Both the position numbers and the translations under genes were made by a program. Of a stretch of DNA of 38,649 bases, positions 32,860 to 38,649 are shown in pieces (the first letter of the stretch is position 1; the number at the start of each line of letters is the position of its first letter). The DNA lies in the IMG/VR virus record IMGVR_UViG_3300029449_000141, positions 1 to 38,649 of that record; one strand, written 5' to 3'. This DNA is from a virus. The notes below the pieces were generated by a model, which did no database searches, was not told where the DNA came from, and worked only from the letters and a program-made list of their open reading frames with translations.

Positions 32860-35140
32860 AATAACTTCCGCAATCGAAAAACTTATGCTAAACGCTGCGA
32901 CTTTTCACGGCATTCCGGTTGAGCCCACGCTTATCAACTTCTTTTATGGAAACAACGGCACGGGAAAATCTACCATAGCGAGGGCTGTCCATGCCAATGA
33001 GGGTTTGTCTTGGCAAGCGGGAAAATCCGCAGATGACTACTCCGTGCTTGTCTATAATCAGGAGTTTGTAGAAGCGAACTTCCGTGACTACGGCAAACTC
33101 AAGGGCGTATTCACCGTTGGCGAGCAGAACATAAAGATTCAAGCTGACATTGCTGAAAAAAACACTCAGCGGGCTGAGCAGGAAAAGCTAAATGGCGAAA
33201 ATACCATAACAAAGGACCGCAAGGAGTCAGCACGAAACACCTTGCTCGACGACTTTCAAGGAACCTGTTGGGATAAAACGAAAGCCATCCGAGACGTATT
33301 TGACGCTACGCAGAGCGGCTTTAAGCGGAAGGCTCAGTTTGCCGAGAAAGTATTGCAAATAGGAAACCCTACTCAGCATGATATAGGAGAGTTAAGAACT
33401 CTGTACGAAACGGCATTTGACCCAAAAGCTGCTACATATAAGAAGTTTCAGCCTACTGGAGGCACGGAAAGATTAAAAGGGTCATCCGGCAACGAACTAC
33501 TTAATAAATCCATTACGAGCAGTAGTGACACACCTTTTGCTGCTTTCATAAAAGCGATTAAAGCTACGGACTGGATACGCCAAGGGCATGAACATTTCGC
33601 CGAAAAATCAGAAGGAAAATGCCCTTATTGCCAACAGGAATTACCCGACGATTTTGAAAAACAAATCTCTGCCTGTTTTGATGGCCAGTATCAAGAGGAT
33701 ATTAGTGCCCTTCGGCAATTTCAAGAGGACTATGTAAGCGATATGCAAGGCTTCCTTGATGTACTTAACGGCAATCTCCAGGATGCTTTCCCGAAACTTG
33801 ATCTTACTGAATATAAGACGAAACTTGCGCTCTTAGAGAAAATGATTGAAATCAATATCCAACGGATAACTGACAAGTTGAAAGAGCCGTCTTCAGTTAT
33901 CACACTTGAAAACGTCAAAACTCTGCGTGATGAAATAAACGTCCTAATCGAGGGTTTTAATAAACAGATTCAAGCAAACAACGACATTGTCGGTGCGAAG
34001 CGTCAGAAGCAAACCGAGTGCACCAGGAAAGTCTGGGAACTTATTGCATTTACACTTCAAAGTGATGTTTCGACCTATAGATTACGGCGCAAGACCTTTG
34101 ATGACGAGATTACTGCATTGATTAAGCTGGTCGATGACGGTGCTAAGGCATCACGAGCTTTAGAAAATGAAATTGCAGAACTTAACAAACGAGTGGTTAG
34201 TACCGCCCCAACCATCAAAAGCATAAACGATTTACTTCGAGATTCAGGTTTCCAGGGCTTCACCCTGCGGGAAAAGCGAGGTCAGCAAAATGTCTACGAG
34301 GTTGTGCGCCAAGACGGGACAGTTGCGGATAAGCTAAGTGAGGGCGAGAGGAATTTCATTGCGTTCCTGTACTTCTATCACCTCGTTCGCGGAAGTCATA
34401 CCGATGCTGATGTTAGCAAGGATAAAATTGTCGTAATAGACGACCCCGTTTCCAGTATGGATAGCTGCGTCCTATTCATCGTCAGCACCTTGGTGCGGGA
34501 GATGGTAGGTGTCTGCTTTAACAACGCTGAATATCGTGAACAGGAACGTGAGGTTCAGGGCGACTATATAAAGCAGATTTTTATCTTGACCCACAACGTC
34601 TATTTCCATAGGGAGATAACCTATAACCAAGCATCCCGCTATCATTGCGTATCGTTCTATGTGATAAACAAAGCGAGTAACAATTCCACAATCAAGCATT
34701 GTGTCCGACAATGTATATCTAAGCCAACCGAGCAAGAAAACTTCAACCCTGTCCAAAACTCCTACGCTGCCCTCTGGGGTGAGTACAGAGAAGTGGATAC
34801 AGTTATTCCGCTAATGAACGTAATACGCCGCATTTTGGAATATTACTTCATGCAACTTTGTGGTTACGACGGTGTGAATATCCGCAAGAGGGTTCTTGAT
34901 GAACATAGAGATAAGTTCGTGGAAACGCCAGACGAAGGGTTACCCGACTACACGAAGTACCACCTCGCCACGGCTATGTTGTCTTATATCAATGCCAACT
35001 CCGTAGGGTTTAGCGATGGTTTGAATTATGTTGATGATTGCACCGACATCACGCTGTATAAGGATGTGTTCAAATTAATTTTTGAAGCCTTGGAGCAGGA
35101 ACAGCATTACAAAATGATGACGGGCGAAGAAGTTGTATAA
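32846..35140 (+). CDS. PrrC/RloC-like AAA_13 ATPase with CxxC hook
   Basis: 764 residues; ATG after GGAGGATATAG. ABC/SMC-like ATPase: Walker A GNNGTGKST (35-43), signature LSEGE (497-501), Walker B IVVIDDPVSSMD (528-539) and a H-loop-like THNVYFHRE. The central coiled coil is interrupted by CPYC (259-262), like the zinc hook of RloC. After the ATPase, MNVIRRILEYYF gives Arg661 and Glu665, an R-x3-E match to the anticodon nuclease triad of PrrC. The His expected in a GSH-type segment is not obvious; the local sequence reads INANSVGF. The protein may be a tRNA nuclease guarding the restriction system, or only an ATP-driven sensor. Confidence 0.85.
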   Translation: MMNTKITSAIEKLMLNAATFHGIPVEPTLINFFYGNNGTGKSTIARAVHANEGLSWQAGKSADDYSVLVYNQEFVEANFRDYGKLKGVFTVGEQNIKIQADIAEKNTQRAEQEKLNGENTITKDRKESARNTLLDDFQGTCWDKTKAIRDVFDATQSGFKRKAQFAEKVLQIGNPTQHDIGELRTLYETAFDPKAATYKKFQPTGGTERLKGSSGNELLNKSITSSSDTPFAAFIKAIKATDWIRQGHEHFAEKSEGKCPYCQQELPDDFEKQISACFDGQYQEDISALRQFQEDYVSDMQGFLDVLNGNLQDAFPKLDLTEYKTKLALLEKMIEINIQRITDKLKEPSSVITLENVKTLRDEINVLIEGFNKQIQANNDIVGAKRQKQTECTRKVWELIAFTLQSDVSTYRLRRKTFDDEITALIKLVDDGAKASRALENEIAELNKRVVSTAPTIKSINDLLRDSGFQGFTLREKRGQQNVYEVVRQDGTVADKLSEGERNFIAFLYFYHLVRGSHTDADVSKDKIVVIDDPVSSMDSCVLFIVSTLVREMVGVCFNNAEYREQEREVQGDYIKQIFILTHNVYFHREITYNQASRYHCVSFYVINKASNNSTIKHCVRQCISKPTEQENFNPVQNSYAALWGEYREVDTVIPLMNVIRRILEYYFMQLCGYDGVNIRKRVLDEHRDKFVETPDEGLPDYTKYHLATAMLSYINANSVGFSDGLNYVDDCTDITLYKDVFKLIFEALEQEQHYKMMTGEEVV

Positions 35141-35168
35141 TTCTACAAAAGTAGCAGGAGGGTTGAAA

Positions 35169-38165
35169 ATGAGTTTTTCAAAACAGAAAATTGGTGACAA
35201 GAACTTCATCGCTCACGTTCCAAGGGGAGCAGATTGGATAAGCGTTGACGAAGTTCTTTCGTCATGGAAAAATAACAGTTTCAGTCTTCCTGAGAGCAAG
35301 TTTGATACTGATGCTGGTTTTCGCTCTGCCCAGTTGGGAGCCATCTATGCTATAAAGTCGCACTGGACAGTATCGTCTTCTGCTGCCACGATTGTTATGC
35401 CAACAGGAACAGGAAAGACCGAGGTGATGATAGCCACAGTAGTGTCTGAACATCGTTCAAAAACCTGCATAATAGTGCCAAGTGACTTATTGCGAAAACA
35501 AACGATTTCAAGATTTTGTTCTCTTGGCAAATTACGCGAGATAGGAGCAATAAATGATTCCTTTGAAAATCCAGTTATCGGGTGCCTTGTTTCGTCGCCA
35601 AAAGACATAACCGAACTACAGGAACTACTCGATAAGAGCAACCTTATCATAACAACAATGTCATTGCTTAATTCTGGTCACTTCAAAGATGAGTTTTTAC
35701 GACTTTTGGCATCAATGTGCGACACACTTATTATTGATGAATCACATCACGTTCCGGCAAATTCATGGAAGAAAGTCAAAAAAGTGTTTGAATCCGTTGA
35801 GTGCTTGCAATTTACAGCCACACCATTCCGAAATGATGGGAAAAAGATCGATGGCGATATCATTTATAATTTTCCGCTTGCTCTTGCCCAAGAGCGTGGG
35901 TATTTCAAGCCGATAAACTTTTATCCGATTTATGAATTCGATAATGACAAAAAGGACTTTTCTGTAGCAGCAAAAGCGATTGATCTTCTTGAGGCGGACA
36001 TAGCAAAAGGATACCCGCATTTACTACTGGTTCGGGCTTCGACACAAACCCGTGCGAAAGCGCTATATGAAAACGTGTACCAGAGTAAATATGCAAAATA
36101 CTCCCCAGTTTTAATCGTTAGTGGAAACAAAGCAACCGATAATCGGACTGCTCTCCAGAAGGTCAATGACGGGACTTCAAAAATCATCGTCTGTGTAGAT
36201 ATGTTTAGCGAAGGGATAGACATCCCACAGTTGAAGATATGTGCAATCCACGACAAATATATGTCCTTGCCTATAACGATGCAGTTCATTGGACGATTTG
36301 CCCGGACACAGGCTGACCTTGGCGAAGCCTCCGTTGTGGCCAATATTGTCGACGACGACATTCAGGAGTCCTTGGAAGAATTGTATTCGCAAGATGCGGA
36401 CTGGAATAAAATACTCAAAGACACGTCGGATGAAAAAATCGGTCGAGAAGTAGAATTGCAGAAATTGGCTCGTGGCTTCACGGGGACAGAAGTCATTCCA
36501 CTAAATCAGATAAGACCGAAAATCAGTATGTTCATGTATACAACGACCGAGTCCCAGTGGTATTGGCGGCGATGGAGCAAGGTCTTCAACGAGGAGCATA
36601 GTCACCACTACGTAAATGAAACAGAGAAAATTTTGATAATTACGGAGCTTCGCACAAGCAACGTGGACTGGACCACTTGTCGCGACATAACGGATGACAA
36701 CTGGAATCTGCACATTCTTTACTGGAACGAAACGAAAAACGTATTTTTCATCAACACGACCGATAAAGGAATAGCTGATAGGTTGGCTGAAGCTGTTTTT
36801 GACAACTATAAACGAATAGCCGGAGAAGATGTGTTCCGTTGCCTTTCAGGAATAAACAGATTGATGCTTTCTACTGTTGGGCTTAAGACCGCCGTTTCCA
36901 ATCATCATATCCGCTACAGAATGTTCGCCGGTGTCGACGTTGCTGAAGGAATAACCGGGGCAACTACAGGTACCGCAACAAAATCAAACCTGTTTGGCGT
37001 GGGTTATGAAAATGGGAGCAGTATAAGTATTGGTTGTTCCTACAAAGGGACGATTTGGGCAAAGTGGGTTGAGACCATAAATTACTGGAAAGACTGGTGC
37101 GATAAACAAGCGGAGAAAATTTTAAACTCGGCTATTGATACCACGACCGTACTAAAAGGTGCGCTTGTTCCAGAGGAAATCACCGCACGGCCTGCGGTTG
37201 TTCCTTATCGAATCGACTTTCCATCGGAAATTGAAGAAGACTGGAAAGGATCAATCACCGTAAAAACGGCTCTAACTGATTCCAAGTCGTTCCTTATGGA
37301 CATAAGGTTGACTTCATTTGATGAAACATCAGAATTAACTTTTTCAGTGGGAAACGATGACTTCAAAGAGGAGTTCACTCTTAAAATAACATCGACTGGG
37401 TATTCGGTTAGCCATAAAAGCGGTTCAATTATAAGCATACGTTTCAGCCGCGGCAGAGAGATGCTCATTAGAGACTTTTTCATGGATAACCCTCCGACAA
37501 TATGGTTTGTTGATGGGTCGTCCCTTGAGGGCAATCTTCTTGTCAAACTAAAAACAGCCCGTCCAGTTACATTTCCTACAGATAGCATTATCCCGTGGGA
37601 TTGGTCTGGGATCGATATCAGTAAAGAATCCCAGGGGACAGACAAAGCGACGGAAAGCATTCAATATAAACTTATTTCAGAATTAAAAGCATCAGGTAAA
37701 TACTGTCTTATTTTCGATGATGACGGTTCTGGAGAAGTGGCAGATGTCATCGCAGTTCAAGAAGACGTTGCAAATAACAAACTTTTATTTGAATTATACC
37801 ATTGTAAATATTCGAGTGCGCCAAAGGCTGGAGCGAGGGTCGGGGATTTATATGAAGTTTGTGGGCAAACGGAAAAATGTATTAAATGGGCAAGTGATTC
37901 AAAATCTATGCTGGAACGACTTATGAGACGCGAAAGCGACAGGGCCAGTAATGGGAAACCCTCGCGATATGAGATTGGAGACAACAAGTTAATGTTTATC
38001 CTAAAAAACAAACTGAAAGTCTATTCATCGGAGTTTAGGGTTTATATAGTTCAACCGGGTGTCGATAGCACCCAAATTACTACCTCAATGCATCAGGTAC
38101 TTTGCAGTGCAGAGGCTTATCTGAAGGATACATACGCAATCCCGTTGACGCTGATCTGCTCATAG
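35169..38165 (+). CDS. Helicase with possible C-terminal nuclease domain
   Basis: 998 residues from the ATG at 35169, eight bases after AGGAGGG; the ATG at 35133 lacks such a site. Superfamily 2 helicase: motif I PTGTGKT (78-84), motif II DESHH (190-194), TATPFR, and motif VI QFIGRFAR (372-379). The middle (about 410-840) has no domain I can name. Near the end GSGEVADVIAV (about 853-863) and YHCKYS (877-882) give an Asp ... H-x-K pattern that may be a variant nuclease site. The gene is AT-rich (33% GC near 35461), with its own ribosome site, and may be a self-contained helicase-nuclease defence gene appended to the operon. Confidence 0.82.
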   Translation: MSFSKQKIGDKNFIAHVPRGADWISVDEVLSSWKNNSFSLPESKFDTDAGFRSAQLGAIYAIKSHWTVSSSAATIVMPTGTGKTEVMIATVVSEHRSKTCIIVPSDLLRKQTISRFCSLGKLREIGAINDSFENPVIGCLVSSPKDITELQELLDKSNLIITTMSLLNSGHFKDEFLRLLASMCDTLIIDESHHVPANSWKKVKKVFESVECLQFTATPFRNDGKKIDGDIIYNFPLALAQERGYFKPINFYPIYEFDNDKKDFSVAAKAIDLLEADIAKGYPHLLLVRASTQTRAKALYENVYQSKYAKYSPVLIVSGNKATDNRTALQKVNDGTSKIIVCVDMFSEGIDIPQLKICAIHDKYMSLPITMQFIGRFARTQADLGEASVVANIVDDDIQESLEELYSQDADWNKILKDTSDEKIGREVELQKLARGFTGTEVIPLNQIRPKISMFMYTTTESQWYWRRWSKVFNEEHSHHYVNETEKILIITELRTSNVDWTTCRDITDDNWNLHILYWNETKNVFFINTTDKGIADRLAEAVFDNYKRIAGEDVFRCLSGINRLMLSTVGLKTAVSNHHIRYRMFAGVDVAEGITGATTGTATKSNLFGVGYENGSSISIGCSYKGTIWAKWVETINYWKDWCDKQAEKILNSAIDTTTVLKGALVPEEITARPAVVPYRIDFPSEIEEDWKGSITVKTALTDSKSFLMDIRLTSFDETSELTFSVGNDDFKEEFTLKITSTGYSVSHKSGSIISIRFSRGREMLIRDFFMDNPPTIWFVDGSSLEGNLLVKLKTARPVTFPTDSIIPWDWSGIDISKESQGTDKATESIQYKLISELKASGKYCLIFDDDGSGEVADVIAVQEDVANNKLLFELYHCKYSSAPKAGARVGDLYEVCGQTEKCIKWASDSKSMLERLMRRESDRASNGKPSRYEIGDNKLMFILKNKLKVYSSEFRVYIVQPGVDSTQITTSMHQVLCSAEAYLKDTYAIPLTLICS

Positions 38166-38321
38166 AAGACGAAATATGCCGTGAGCACCGAAAAATCAGC
38201 ATTTACCATACTAAATTTTAAGGATTTGGATATAGACACTGTGGTGGTGCAAAAGCGGTGCAAATTTTAACGATTTGATTCGAGCGGTGCATTTTATCAA
38301 TAGTTAGTTCCTTTGCCATGC

Positions 38322-38358
38322 AAAGCACCGGTCTTTTAAAAAAGGCAGGTGCTTTTTT
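38322..38358 (+). terminator. Intrinsic terminator of the defence operon
   Basis: AAAGCACC pairs with GGTGCTTT around an A/T-rich loop that can also pair (TCTTTT with AAAAGG-like sequence), and the right arm runs straight into TTTTTT. It lies about 155 bases after the last stop and would end plus-strand transcripts. Confidence 0.9.
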
Positions 38359-38592
38359 GACTTCTAAAGCCAACGGGGATTGTGTTTGCCATTCCTTGCC
38401 TGCGGACGGGACTGGGCAATATGGATTTGCAACCGTTTTGAAATAGAAAACAAGGCACTTTACAAGGGAACCGACATGTGTTAGGATATATAAGTACCGA
38501 TTGGGGGAGTAATACCTGAAATAGTTGAAATTTCAACGTTTGAGGGATATTGGCTGCCTTGATGTTTTGTCATTGCATTTGTATTTGCTTTT

Positions 38593-38617
38593 ACTGACAA
38601 CTGAGAACTGACAACTG
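38593..38617 (+). repeat. 11-bp direct repeat
   Basis: ACTGACAACTG occurs twice, at 38593-38603 and 38607-38617, three bases apart, just before the tRNA. Short repeats of this sort are common in clostridial spacers and may be unrelated to the island. Confidence 0.5.
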
Positions 38618-38628
38618 GTTTTTCACAT

Positions 38629-38649
38629 GCGAAAGTGGCTCAGTGGTAG
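38629..38649 (+). tRNA. Partial tRNA, probably tRNA-Gly (5' end only)
   Basis: The last 21 bases read as an acceptor strand GCGAAAG, T8, G9, D-stem GCTC and the D-loop AGTGGTAG. Clostridial tRNA-Gly genes start almost this way. The anticodon is outside the window, so the identity is an inference from the 5' part alone. Confidence 0.6.

Larger units (their letters stand above)
38166..38628. other. Non-coding tail between the island and the tRNA
   Basis: No gene is supported over these 463 bases; the one 66-codon minus-strand frame (38336-38536) has no site and no recognisable domain. The stretch holds a GGTGCA triplet repeat (near 38246, 38257 and 38286, the last two as GCGGTGCA) and a strong terminator. 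It also holds an 11-bp tandem-like repeat near 38593. It is a plausible island boundary, but I cannot identify an attachment site. Confidence 0.5.

Noticed and set aside
20960-35140. Known BREX or DISARM system
   Set aside because: No PglZ-, BrxC- or Lon-like protein and no DrmA/DrmB (DUF1998) protein is present; the methylase and nuclease partners are of the type III Mod/Res kind.
38336-38536. Minus-strand gene after the terminator
   Set aside because: No ribosome site, odd composition and no recognisable domain.
1-38649. CRISPR array, retron or diversity-generating element
   Set aside because: No regularly spaced repeats, no reverse transcriptase motif and no variable-repeat pair were seen.
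38593-38649. Attachment site at the tRNA
   Set aside because: Integration normally uses the tRNA 3' end. Here only its 5' end faces the island, and I see no matching repeat at the other side.

Overview
This window joins two very different halves. Bases 13-18828 are an almost fully minus-strand block of genes from a tailed (HK97-type, siphovirus-like) prophage. Bases 18900-38358 are a divergent, plus-strand defence island of about 19 kb. Nearly every gene starts behind a strong GGAGG-type ribosome binding site, and the phage gene set (P27 small terminase, DUF1492/ArpU-like regulator, DUF2800/DUF2815, BRO-type antirepressor, VapE-type primase-helicase) points to a Firmicutes, probably clostridial, host. 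A partial tRNA, probably tRNA-Gly, begins at the right edge.

Phage block, read right to left (its direction of transcription). A sigma-region-4-like protein with a Cys-rich patch opens the early operon. Two small proteins, a Cas4/RecB-like nuclease (DUF2800), a DUF2815 single-strand-binding protein and a family A DNA polymerase follow. Next come a BRO/KilAC antirepressor, a small coiled-coil membrane protein, a DUF4406-like protein, a VapE-type primase-helicase, a VRR-NUC nuclease and a SNF2 helicase whose reading frame is broken inside the Walker A motif. A DUF1492/ArpU-like regulator and an intrinsic terminator mark the switch to late genes: HNH nuclease, small terminase, ParB-methyltransferase fusion, three small accessory genes, large terminase, portal and ClpP-like prohead protease. 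The capsid gene should lie left of the window. No integrase or lysogeny repressor is visible.

Divergent control region, 18829-19125. An extended -10 promoter faces right. It is bracketed by a perfect 9-bp inverted repeat (likely operator), and two 12-bp direct repeats lie in the leader.

Defence island. It opens with an uncharacterised two-gene module (310 and 209 aa) whose proteins share a short Gly/Asn motif. An excisionase-like HTH protein comes next, then a tight operon: SNF2-type helicase, DUF4391, a HEPN-like protein, type III methyltransferase (Mod), an Abi_C-type protein, type III restriction subunit (Res), a DUF2130 nuclease-like protein, and a PrrC/RloC-like ATPase with a CxxC hook. 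A separate-looking helicase with a possible C-terminal nuclease comes last, before a strong terminator. I read it as an expanded type III restriction-modification system with built-in helicase, nuclease and abortive-infection modules. Base composition is patchwork: the Mod specificity region, the two HEPN-like genes and the last helicase are much more AT-rich than Mod ends, Res and DUF4391, which suggests assembly by cassette exchange.

Two copies of a roughly 60-nt hairpin element with compensatory base changes sit at the same place upstream of two early phage genes. They look like a cis-acting RNA element.
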